7,960 bases of DNA from Lachnospiraceae bacterium UBA3801 (GCA_002368685.1 DFEN01000106.1:1-7960), one strand, 5' to 3'; counted from the stretch's first letter, positions 1 to 5,087 are shown. Notes: generated from the sequence alone by a model not told the origin. Numbers and translations: made by a program.

Positions 1-8
1 TGTAAGGA

Positions 9-32
9 GTCAGTGGGGACGGTTCCTGTGAC
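9..32. repeat. GGGACGGTTC-family dispersed palindromic repeat, copy 1
   Basis: The shared 10-nt core GGGACGGTTC lies at 16-25, with short complementary arms (GTCA at 9-12, TGAC at 29-32) that could make a small hairpin. The same core recurs at 4494-4503 (minus), 6065-6074 (plus) and 7937-7946 (minus), always outside genes. Short intergenic GGGACGGTTC elements are familiar in Clostridia genomes, and I infer a REP-like element mobilised by an unlinked IS200/RAYT-type transposase. No such transposase is in this window. Confidence 0.6.
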
Positions 33-54
33 AACTTTTATGTAATTTTTATGA

Positions 55-80
55 AGAGCGGCAGAAATGCTGCTCTTTTT
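55..80 (+). terminator. Rho-independent terminator of an upstream, off-window gene
   Basis: A 9-bp stem (55-63 with 68-76, one G-T pair) closes a GAAA tetraloop and is followed by a T tract at 76-80. No gene end is visible in the 54 bases before it, so the terminated gene lies before the window. It insulates the next promoter, which starts inside the T tract. Confidence 0.75.
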
Positions 81-135
81 AGTGTGTCCTTTTTAACGCC
101 CTACTAAAGATTTTATAATTAGAGCATCAGAAACG
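78..135 (+). promoter_or_regulatory. Duplicated promoter/leader element, copy 1
   Basis: Nearly identical to 1294-1351 (offset 1216). The first 28 nt are identical, and I count five mismatches in 58 (at 106, 107, 111, 121 and 123). It holds a perfect TATAAT at 114-119 but only a weak -35 (TTTTAA, 91-96, 17-nt spacer). Conservation upstream of the -10 (GTGTGTCC, AACGCCCTACT) and in the early transcript (CATCAGAAACG) suggests binding by an activator or repressor. No LexA-type GAAC-n4-GTTC box is present. Transcription would start near 126, about 40 nt before the ATG at 168. Confidence 0.65.
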
Positions 136-167
136 AGAAAGTTTGATTAATAGAAAGAAGGTTGATT

Positions 168-1298
168 ATGGAGAGAGGAATAGCAGAATTAATGTTTAAA
201 TCAAATGAGGATATTAGGAAGATATGTGATCAAAAATTGCATCAATTATATGGAAAGATAGTTCCAGATGAAATACTAGAAAGATTAAATGCAGAACTCG
301 CTGGCATTATCGATAATGGATATGAATCCTACTATTTTATTGCACAAAATATAACGCGTATTAGTTTAGAAAAAGGCTATATGACAGGGACCAGGGGAAC
401 GCTGGCTGGTTCATTTGTTGCATATCTCATGGGGATAACTGATATAAATCCGCTGCCTGAAAAGTACGGAGGTTACAATATCCCTCTGGAAGTTCATTAT
501 GGAATTGATTGTTCAAAGAAGCCGGAGATTGTCTTCAATGTTGCTCCGGAGATAAGAGATGATATAGTGGCTGATTTGAAGCAGTTAGATGGAGTCGGAG
601 ATATTGTTAGATTTAAGGTAGATAAAGATTTTCATTCGACTGCATTTTTAATAATTCCAGAGGGTGTAGATCTTGAGGGGAATCTATCAGTGAATGAATA
701 TGAGAAATGCTTCTACAGATTTGATTTGTGTGAATATAAAGGACTGCAAATGTTGAAACACCTGCAGGAAGAGACAGGGGTTAATCCACTGGATATTACT
801 TTGAATGATAAAAAGCTATTTGATGATTTGCAAATCGAATATGGGATTAGTGGATTGGCGGGGTCTAGGACAACCCATATTCTTGAGGAGATTTTGCCGT
901 ATGTTGAGGTGAGGGGGATATCTGATCTGATTAAAGTGATGGGACTCGCATTTGGTACGGGAGTTTGGGAAGGAAATGCCAAAGATTTGATTGGTAATGA
1001 TACTACGAATCTTACTGGCTGCATCTCATCACGTGATGATGTGCTGCTGTATTTGGAAGAAAAGGGAATTGATAAGGAACTCGCCTATGAAATGATGGAA
1101 TACATACGAAAAGGAAAGGCTAAAAGGTTGGGGCTTCCAACGGAATGGAAAGATGCGATGAGAGGGCATGATATACCTGGGTGGTATATAGATTCTTGTG
1201 AAAAGATAGAGTATTTATTCCCTAAGGCGCATGCGGTTACTTATGCATTAATGGGACTTAGGATTTTGTATTATAAGATTAATTACCCTGAAGTTTAG
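168..1298 (+). CDS. Truncated, probably inactive PolC-like protein (DNA polymerase III alpha, Gram-positive type)
   Basis: A 376-residue protein colinear with the polymerase core of PolC, whose full length is about 1,440 residues. Recognisable blocks are RLNAEL near 39, GTRGTLAGSFVAY at 74-86, GITDINPLP at 89-97, FGTGVWEGNA at 262-271, RDDVLLYL at 289-296, IRKGKA at 313-318 and WYIDSCEKIEYLFPKAHA at 339-356. The PolC catalytic motif PDIDLNF is replaced by PEIVFNV (119-125), so two metal-binding aspartates are gone. A third candidate remains in RFDL (184-187). The exonuclease, PHP, OB, cysteine-rich finger and clamp-binding tail are absent. I chose ATG 168 because AGAAGG lies about 6 nt before it; TTG 162 abuts that site. 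The stop codon lies inside the next copy of the direct repeat. The frame is open throughout, so it looks like a maintained gene rather than a decaying remnant. A DNA-binding or regulatory role is inference. Confidence 0.85.
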   Translation: MERGIAELMFKSNEDIRKICDQKLHQLYGKIVPDEILERLNAELAGIIDNGYESYYFIAQNITRISLEKGYMTGTRGTLAGSFVAYLMGITDINPLPEKYGGYNIPLEVHYGIDCSKKPEIVFNVAPEIRDDIVADLKQLDGVGDIVRFKVDKDFHSTAFLIIPEGVDLEGNLSVNEYEKCFYRFDLCEYKGLQMLKHLQEETGVNPLDITLNDKKLFDDLQIEYGISGLAGSRTTHILEEILPYVEVRGISDLIKVMGLAFGTGVWEGNAKDLIGNDTTNLTGCISSRDDVLLYLEEKGIDKELAYEMMEYIRKGKAKRLGLPTEWKDAMRGHDIPGWYIDSCEKIEYLFPKAHAVTYALMGLRILYYKINYPEV

Positions 1299-1351
1299 TG
1301 TGTCCTTTTTAACGCCCTACTGGAGAATTTATAATTGGGGCATCAGAAACG
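1294..1351 (+). promoter_or_regulatory. Duplicated promoter/leader element, copy 2
   Basis: Direct repeat of 78-135. It has TATAAT at 1330-1335 and the same weak TTTTAA -35 (1307-1312). The conserved upstream block and the leader CATCAGAAACG are both kept. The PolC-like stop codon (TAG, 1296-1298) lies in its first bases, so repeat plus gene forms a 1,216-bp unit. It would drive the HIRAN gene from a start near 1342, giving a leader of about 40 nt as in copy 1. Confidence 0.65.
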
Positions 1352-1380
1352 AAAACAACTTCAGAAGGAGGTAAGGAACA

Positions 1381-1680
1381 ATGAAGAAGATATATTTTAC
1401 TCTTACAGGAACTAGATATTATTATGGATCAGATTTCCTGAAGAGAGGTATGAAGCTGAAAGTTAAAAAGGAGCCAGACAATAAATATGACAAAGAGGCT
1501 ATAGCTGTAGACGTAGAGGGACTTGGTACTATAGGTCATGTCGCAAACAGCATAAATACTGTTCTGGGAGACTCCTATAGCGCTGGAAGAATCTACGATA
1601 TGTTCAAGAAGAAGGCGAAGGCTAAGGTTGTGTATGTGACTGACTGCGGAGTGGTTTGCGAGCTGGTGCTGAAGAAGTAG
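1381..1680 (+). CDS. Stand-alone HIRAN-domain protein
   Basis: A 99-residue protein made almost entirely of one HIRAN domain. It shows TGTRYYYGSDFL at 9-20, the diagnostic EPDNKYDKEAIAV at 31-43 and GTIGHVA at 49-55. In HLTF/Rad5-type helicases the HIRAN domain binds 3'-OH single-stranded DNA ends at stalled forks; bacterial single-domain forms are common but poorly characterised. No nuclease or helicase domain is attached. The strong site AAGGAGG (1365-1371) stands 9 nt before the ATG. Its promoter is the second copy of the element ahead of the PolC-like gene, which points to joint regulation. There is a basic patch at 76-82 (KKKAKAK). Family call is confident; function is inferred. Confidence 0.85.
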   Translation: MKKIYFTLTGTRYYYGSDFLKRGMKLKVKKEPDNKYDKEAIAVDVEGLGTIGHVANSINTVLGDSYSAGRIYDMFKKKAKAKVVYVTDCGVVCELVLKK

Positions 1681-1700
1681 GGTGAGAAAGGGGAATGCTT

Positions 1701-1832
1701 ATGAATGTGCTATCGAGTTATGGGTATACAGGAAGCTCTTCACAGCCTCAAAGTCCTCCTCATCCGCCATATCAGTTGAGAGATAATCCTAACCAACAGC
1801 AAGGATTAAATAATGATTACTATCCTAGATAA
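1701..1832 (+). CDS. Small Pro/Gln/Ser/Tyr-rich protein, unknown function
   Basis: A 43-codon ORF starting 20 nt after the HIRAN stop and likely on the same transcript. AAAGGGG at 1687-1693 sits 7 nt before ATG 1701; an in-frame ATG at 1695 is too close to that site. The product (MNVLSSYGYTGSSSQPQ at the start, PPHPPYQ in the middle, NDYYPR at the end) is low-complexity and polar, with no cysteine or membrane segment. Such composition suggests a disordered tail or adaptor peptide. It is not recognised. The good ribosome binding site is the main support, and it may be a remnant of a longer gene's tail. Confidence 0.45.
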   Translation: MNVLSSYGYTGSSSQPQSPPHPPYQLRDNPNQQQGLNNDYYPR

Positions 1833-2085
1833 CTTGCCTCTACTGCTTTAAGATCACCCCTGTTTGTGGTATAATAAACACATCGCTGGGGTACTAAAAT
1901 AAGGAGAAGGGACAACAAGCGATGAGGGGTAAAATCGACAAAATAATACTTACAAATCTTACAAGGGCAGACGGTTAACACACGCTGAGTAGGTGTACTT
2001 GGTGTATGTTGATTTGGATGCTCTTGTTTGGTTTTGTAGTAATTATGTTTGTTTAGAAATAATTATTTAAACGAGAATGTTAATT
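1833..2085. other. Mostly non-coding stretch between small genes
   Basis: This 253-nt gap holds an extended -10 promoter (1867-1875) and an 18-codon ORF (1922-1978, MRGKIDKIILTNLTRADG) with only a poorly spaced purine-rich site (GGAGAAGGG, 1903-1911). It also has a 7-bp inverted repeat, CATCGCT at 1881-1887 with AGCGATG at 1918-1924, which would pair the transcript start with that ORF's start codon. The rest (1979-2080) is G/T-rich and shows no recognisable gene, terminator or repeat. A decayed gene or a leader/small RNA are both possible. Confidence 0.4.
1867..1875 (+). promoter_or_regulatory. Extended -10 promoter
   Basis: TGGTATAAT, a perfect -10 hexamer at 1870-1875 with the upstream TG. 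There is no good -35 (TTTAAG at 1847-1852 is the nearest with a 17-nt spacer). The same TGGTATAAT occurs at 3546-3554. It would transcribe the short ORF at 1922 and possibly read on into the membrane protein gene at 2098. Confidence 0.5.
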
Positions 2086-2097
2086 AAGGAGGAAAAC

Positions 2098-2376
2098 ATG
2101 GAAACTTTTAGAGATATGATAATGCAGTACAAGGATGTACAAAATGTAGTATTCGTTTTTGCGGCTATAGGAGTGCTTGCGGTCTTATATGTAATCATTA
2201 AGATTATCTGGATGATATGCTCTGGTAGTTTAAAACTGGAAGCTACACTTACTGATAAGAGACAAGATAAAAAGATAAAGGAGCAGGAAAAAGAAATCGA
2301 TCGTTTGAATAATGAATTAGAGAAATTACAAAGTATTTCAGATGAAGTAGCTGAGTTGAAGAAGAAATTGAAGTAA
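2098..2376 (+). CDS. Small single-pass membrane protein with cytoplasmic coiled coil
   Basis: A 92-residue protein. A hydrophobic segment spans about 17-42 (VVFVFAAIGVLAVLYVII onward), followed by a charged, heptad-like Lys/Glu/Leu-rich helix from about 57 to the end (KKIKEQEKEIDRLNNELEKL). This suggests a bitopic membrane protein with a C-terminal coiled coil. The start at 2098 is set by AAGGAGG (2086-2092), 5 nt upstream; an in-frame ATG at 2077 precedes that site. No family recognised. The long inverted-repeat element begins 4 nt after the stop. A scaffold or regulator of a membrane complex is possible but untested. Confidence 0.7.
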   Translation: METFRDMIMQYKDVQNVVFVFAAIGVLAVLYVIIKIIWMICSGSLKLEATLTDKRQDKKIKEQEKEIDRLNNELEKLQSISDEVAELKKKLK

Positions 2377-2380
2377 GCAT

Positions 2381-2483
2381 ATAACGCCTGTTCAGAATGA
2401 GTCTAGCTTTGCTGGATAACCTATGTGACTCTTTTTTCTAATGCGTAGGCAATGTGGAGCATTCACTAGGTTGCAGGCGTTAT
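2381..2483. repeat. Structured inverted-repeat element (10-bp perfect arms, 83-nt interior)
   Basis: ATAACGCCTG at 2381-2390 is the exact complement of CAGGCGTTAT at 2474-2483. Nested pairings include GAATG (2395-2399) with CATTC (2460-2464), TTGC (2409-2412) with GCAA (2449-2452), and CTATG (2421-2425) with CGTAG (2444-2448). A competing hairpin, GAGTC (2399-2403) with GACTC (2427-2431) followed by six T, looks like a terminator for the preceding gene. It fills nearly all of the gap between two genes. It may be a cis-regulatory RNA, an attenuator or a miniature element. No target-site duplication is evident. Confidence 0.55.
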
Positions 2484-2505
2484 TATAAATGTGAAGAGGA
2501 TAATT

Positions 2506-2733
2506 ATGAGTATACTAATCAAAGACACAACTAGAGAAGAACGTGAAAAGATAGTCGCTGAATCGCTTGGTAATATTAGTGGTTCCTGTGATGGATGTGC
2601 ATCGGGACTGGCTGATATGTATCAGGATTATATTGATGGTAAGCGTGAGATTCGCGACATTAATATGGAGTTTAGAGCACATTATGAATCTGGTGTAGAT
2701 GGACCAGAGAAAACGGAGTGTGGATATAAGTAA
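2506..2733 (+). CDS. Conserved-looking 75-residue hypothetical protein
   Basis: A short acidic, soluble protein opening MSILIKDTTREEREKIVAES, with a CDGC motif (28-31) near the middle and a helical segment containing MYQDYIDGKREI. I have the impression that similar short proteins occur widely in Lachnospiraceae, but I cannot assign a function. Paired cysteines could bind metal or be redox active. The start is ATG 2506, with AGAGGA at 2495-2500; GTG 2491 lies before that site. Its stop codon overlaps the start of the next gene (TAATG, 2731-2735), implying translational coupling. It is the first gene of a four-gene run ending at the terminator at 3509-3544. Confidence 0.75.
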   Translation: MSILIKDTTREEREKIVAESLGNISGSCDGCASGLADMYQDYIDGKREIRDINMEFRAHYESGVDGPEKTECGYK

Positions 2734-3074
2734 TGAACATTCAAATATTTGGTACAAAGAAAAGTGCAGACACAAGGAAAGCTGAGAGATTCTTCAAAGA
2801 GCGCGGGATCAAATTTCAGTTCGTTGATATGAAAGAGAAGGGGCTCAGCAAGGGAGAGTTCAATTCTGTTGCTCAGGCTGTAGGTGGTATGGATAAGCTC
2901 ATCGATGAGGATGCGAAGGACAAGGATACGCTTGCCCTTATCAAGTACATAGCAGATGAGGACAGGCTAGAGAAGATTTTGGAGAATCAGCAAATTCTGA
3001 AAATGCCAATAGTTCGAAATGGCAAGAAGGCGACAGTTGGCTATCAACCAGATGTCTGGAAAGGATGGGACTAA
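2733..3074 (+). CDS. ArsC/Spx-family thioredoxin-fold protein lacking cysteine
   Basis: A 113-residue protein of normal family length. It has the ArsC/Spx layout: beta strand NIQIFG, an active-site loop GTKKSADTRKA (7-17), an acidic middle, and the conserved MPIVRNGKKATVGYQPDVW (91-109) with its cis-proline and GY...W signature. In arsenate reductase and Spx the loop carries a cysteine, but here serine 11 stands at about that position and the whole protein contains no cysteine. Thiol-based arsenate reduction is therefore unlikely. A binding or regulatory role, as for Spx with RNA polymerase, is possible. It overlaps the upstream gene's stop by one base and is followed 1 nt later by the DUF3006-like gene. 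Confidence 0.8.
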   Translation: MNIQIFGTKKSADTRKAERFFKERGIKFQFVDMKEKGLSKGEFNSVAQAVGGMDKLIDEDAKDKDTLALIKYIADEDRLEKILENQQILKMPIVRNGKKATVGYQPDVWKGWD

Positions 3075-3075
3075 A

Positions 3076-3249
3076 ATGTTTGAACGTATAGAATATACAG
3101 TTGAGAGATTGGATGGGGACTATGCTTATCTGAGGAATGAGGCGGCTCCAGAGGAAGAGCTGAAGTGCGTGGCGAGAGCCTTGCTTCCGCCAGAGATTTC
3201 TGAGGGGAGTAGGTTGGCGTATGAGATGTTTCAGTATAGTGTGATTTGA
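3076..3249 (+). CDS. DUF3006-like small protein
   Basis: A 57-residue protein with the DUF3006 pattern: YTVERLDGDYAYLRNE at 7-22 (a strand, then a GDYA turn), a VARALLPPE segment in the middle and EGSRLAYEMF near the end. Family members are tiny beta-rich proteins of unknown role. ATG 3076 lies 1 nt after the previous stop, with AAGGA (3061-3065) about 10 nt upstream. An earlier in-frame start at 3019 would overlap the ArsC-like gene by more than 50 nt and lacks a site. It is cotranscribed within the four-gene run. Confidence 0.7.
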   Translation: MFERIEYTVERLDGDYAYLRNEAAPEEELKCVARALLPPEISEGSRLAYEMFQYSVI

Positions 3250-3286
3250 ATTTTGATTTGCAAGGATAAGAAGGAGGGATGAAAAA

Positions 3287-3502
3287 GTGTGTCAAGCCTT
3301 GATGGAAATAATGAGTGATGAAGTTCAGGCTAAGGTTGATGCTGCGGTTAAAGAAGCAGTTGGTCCGGCTGTTACTGCTGCGACTGATGAAAGCCAGAGA
3401 ACAAGCGTCCTTAATCTGATGGAAACTTTGCATCTCTCTGCTGAAGAAGCGATGGATGCATTAAAGATTCCAGAAAGCAAGAGAGCTAAGCTATTGGCTT
3501 AG
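3287..3502 (+). CDS. Orphan C-terminal tail resembling Rpn/PD-(D/E)XK nuclease-family proteins
   Basis: A 71-residue acidic, helical protein. The opening MCQALMEIMSDE, an alanine/valine-rich helix, and the closing block LNLMETLHLSAEEAMDALKI (42-61) followed by PESKRAKLL recall the tails of Rpn-type recombination-promoting nuclease/putative transposase proteins common in Lachnospiraceae. The nuclease domain is absent. GTG 3287 is chosen because AAGGAGGG (3271-3278) lies 8 nt upstream. An ATG at 3279 opens only a seven-codon frame. It is either a remnant or a stand-alone small protein; in E. coli Rpn loci a short C-terminal product made from an internal start inhibits the nuclease. A strong terminator follows the stop. 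Confidence 0.6.
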   Translation: MCQALMEIMSDEVQAKVDAAVKEAVGPAVTAATDESQRTSVLNLMETLHLSAEEAMDALKIPESKRAKLLA

Positions 3503-3508
3503 GTTTAT

Positions 3509-3544
3509 ATATACCACTGAGTTCGTGCTCGGTGGTATATTTTT
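3509..3544 (+). terminator. Strong Rho-independent terminator
   Basis: A 13-bp stem (3509-3521 with 3528-3540, one G-T pair) with the loop TTCGTG and a T run at 3540-3544. It closes the four-gene transcript that starts with the 75-residue hypothetical protein. Confidence 0.9.
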
Positions 3545-3545
3545 A

Positions 3546-3554
3546 TGGTATAAT
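3546..3554 (+). promoter_or_regulatory. Extended -10 promoter of the YxjI-like gene
   Basis: TGGTATAAT, with the perfect hexamer at 3549-3554, starts right after the terminator's T run. The -35 position falls within the terminator stem and is poor, so the upstream TG probably compensates. The predicted leader is about 37 nt. Confidence 0.6.
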
Positions 3555-3597
3555 TGTGCCACTATGATATTTGCTATTTTGAAAGGATTAATAGAAA

Positions 3598-4095
3598 ATG
3601 AGTCAATTATTAATTAAGCAAAAGGTTTTCTCTTGGACAGATACATATGATGTATATGATTCGCAGGGGTATCCTAGATATTTTGTGAAGGCGGATATGT
3701 TTTCGATAGGACATAGAATCAGGGTGTTTGACAAGGCGAGTGGCCAGGAAATAGGACTGATTCAAGAGAAGCTTTTCCGTCTCTTTAAGGAGTTTGAGAT
3801 AAGCATAAATGGTTATTCTCAAGGTATTGTTAAGAGGGAGTTTTCGTTCTTCCGCCCCGTCTATAATATAGACTACAAGGGCTGGAGACTAGAAGGGGAC
3901 TTCATGCAGTGGAACTATGACATTTTCGAGCAGGAGCGCCTTGTGGTACGAATATCTAAACAGCTGTTCCACTGGGGAGATACTTATGTTCTGGATGTGG
4001 TTAATGATATGGATGAGCTACCGGCGTTGATGGTTGCGATTGCAATGGATGCGGCGAGATGCTCGGATGATGATAGCCGAAATACAATGTGGTAA
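3598..4095 (+). CDS. LURP-one-related / Tubby-like (YxjI-type) protein
   Basis: A 165-residue protein of typical length for the bacterial LURP-one-related (YxjI) family, a 12-stranded barrel related to the Tubby C-terminal domain and scramblases. Visible cues are the opening LLIKQKVFSWTDTYDVYD (4-21), YFVKADMFSIGHRIRVFDK (28-46), the GLIQEKLFR turn, YKGWRLEGDF in the middle and the late LFHWGDTYVLDV. The two W-G/T-D-TY segments look like repeated strands of the barrel. No signal peptide is present. Phospholipid binding is suggested from eukaryotic relatives, but bacterial members are uncharacterised. The start has AAAGGA about 11 nt upstream. The lipoprotein gene follows after 9 nt, so both are probably cotranscribed. 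Confidence 0.8.
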   Translation: MSQLLIKQKVFSWTDTYDVYDSQGYPRYFVKADMFSIGHRIRVFDKASGQEIGLIQEKLFRLFKEFEISINGYSQGIVKREFSFFRPVYNIDYKGWRLEGDFMQWNYDIFEQERLVVRISKQLFHWGDTYVLDVVNDMDELPALMVAIAMDAARCSDDDSRNTMW

Positions 4096-4104
4096 GGGGG
4101 AAAA

Positions 4105-4485
4105 ATGAAAGCGAAGGTTATATTTATAGGTATTTGTTTATGCCTGCTTGTGTCGTTATGTGGGTGCACGTATAAGTCGAATAAGAAGATAAGTCAGGAT
4201 GATTTGGATTCTCGTAAGGAGAATTATGAAAGGTATTTGAAGAAGACTTATCCGGATGAGGACTTTAAGGTTGAGGTTTGGCAGGAATATGCGAAGTCAG
4301 GTGGGGCTGGTGGTCTTCCAGATTATGAGGGCTATCAGTTTAGGTCTGTAATCACTGACTCTAATGGGAACAGATTTAAGATACACGGTGATTCGCCTGA
4401 AAGTTATTATGATGATCGTAAGAAAGTTTTGGATGGCTGGATAAAGTATGATGAGAATGGGGAGTTAATTCTTACGGATAAATAA
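4105..4485 (+). CDS. Small lipoprotein, possibly DUF3139-like
   Basis: A 126-residue protein with a lipoprotein signal: KAK at the N-terminus, a hydrophobic core at 5-18 and the lipobox LCGC, making Cys21 the predicted lipidated residue. Cysteine at lipobox -2 is unusual. The mature part has a lysine/glutamate-rich helix, YLKKTYPDEDFKVEVWQEYA in the middle, a Gly-rich turn and a beta-rich end with DSNGNRFKIHGDSPESYYDD. This loosely recalls DUF3139 proteins, but I am not certain. The ribosome binding site AAGGGGG (4095-4101) is just upstream. It would be anchored on the outer face of the membrane. It is the second gene of the YxjI-like transcript, and a palindromic repeat begins right after its stop. 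Confidence 0.75.
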   Translation: MKAKVIFIGICLCLLVSLCGCTYKSNKKISQDDLDSRKENYERYLKKTYPDEDFKVEVWQEYAKSGGAGGLPDYEGYQFRSVITDSNGNRFKIHGDSPESYYDDRKKVLDGWIKYDENGELILTDK

Positions 4486-4486
4486 G

Positions 4487-4510
4487 ACCAGTGGAACCGT
4501 CCCTGGTGGC
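4487..4510. repeat. GGGACGGTTC-family dispersed palindromic repeat, copy 2 (minus orientation)
   Basis: The core GAACCGTCCC lies at 4494-4503, and arms ACCAG (4487-4491) and CTGGT (4503-4507) form a 5-bp hairpin. It occupies most of the gap between the lipoprotein stop and the macrodomain ribosome binding site, so it could trim or attenuate a transcript passing through. No T run follows, so it is not a standard terminator. Confidence 0.6.
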
Positions 4511-4533
4511 ATCATTATAAGGAGGTGTTGAAG

Positions 4534-5049
4534 TTGGGTACAGAGATAGTAATGGTTAAGGGGGATATAACCACAGCACATGGTTGTGATGCGATAGTAA
4601 ATGCTGCTAATACGAGTCTGCTTGGTGGCGGCGGTGTTGACGGTGCTATTCACAGGGCTGCAGGTCCAGAGCTTCTGGCGGAGTGCAGGACCTTGAATGG
4701 TTGTAAGACAGGTCAGGCGAAGATTACGAAAGCTTATAATATTCCATGTAAGTATATAATTCATACGCCAGGGCCTATATGGAATGGTGGTAGATCGAAG
4801 GAGGCGGAGCTTCTGGAATCCTGCTACAGATCTTGCCTAGAACTGGCGGTGGAAAATGGTGCGCGCAGTATAGCATTTCCTTCTATATCAACGGGCGTAT
4901 ATTCATTTCCGCTTGATAAGGCGGTGAAGATAGCGGTGGCTACTGCGAAGAAGTTTATCGAGGAGAACCCTGGAAAGTTGGACGTGATCAAGTGGGTGCT
5001 GTTCGATGACTATACATTTAATGCATATAATAATGAGCTGGGTGAGTAG
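4534..5049 (+). CDS. Macrodomain protein (ADP-ribose / O-acetyl-ADP-ribose hydrolase-like)
   Basis: A 171-residue single macrodomain of MacroD/YmdB type. It has VKGDIT (8-13) for adenine binding, the catalytic-loop NAAN (23-26), the Gly-rich [10 protein letters not shown] (31-40), a [10 protein letters not shown] strand, a [10 protein letters not shown] strand and the phosphate loop STGVYSFP (119-126). Such enzymes remove ADP-ribose from acidic residues or deacetylate O-acetyl-ADP-ribose in the cytoplasm. The start is uncertain: AAGGAGG (4519-4525) points to TTG 4534 (8-nt spacing). GTG 4525 and TTG 4528 overlap or abut that site, and ATG 4552 is too far. No ADP-ribosyltransferase or sirtuin partner is in the window. 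It may be read through from the lipoprotein gene 48 nt upstream. Confidence 0.88.
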   Translation: MGTEIVMVKGDITTAHGCDAIVNAANTSLLGGGGVDGAIHRAAGPELLAECRTLNGCKTGQAKITKAYNIPCKYIIHTPGPIWNGGRSKEAELLESCYRSCLELAVENGARSIAFPSISTGVYSFPLDKAVKIAVATAKKFIEENPGKLDVIKWVLFDDYTFNAYNNELGE

Positions 5050-5058
5050 TGGTTTAGA

Positions 5059-5087
5059 TTGCATTTAACCATTTACGACAATAAAAT
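5059..5087 (+). promoter_or_regulatory. Promoter for the CPBP-family gene
   Basis: TTGCAT (5059-5064), a 17-nt spacer and TAAAAT (5082-5087) give a plausible sigma-A promoter. Transcription would start near 5094, leaving a leader of about 93 nt. The leader shows no clear terminator or riboswitch. Confidence 0.45.

Noticed and set aside
78..135. SOS (LexA) box in the duplicated promoter
   Set aside because: No GAAC-n4-GTTC motif or close variant is present in either copy, despite the DNA-metabolism genes downstream.
2381..2483. Integron-type attC site
   Set aside because: The arms resemble AAC...GTT boxes, but GTTATTA does not fit the GTTRRRY consensus, there is no integrase, and neighbouring genes lack similar elements.
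5049..5075. Terminator after the macrodomain gene (TGGTT...AACCA)
   Set aside because: Only a 5-bp stem with a 12-nt loop and no T run.
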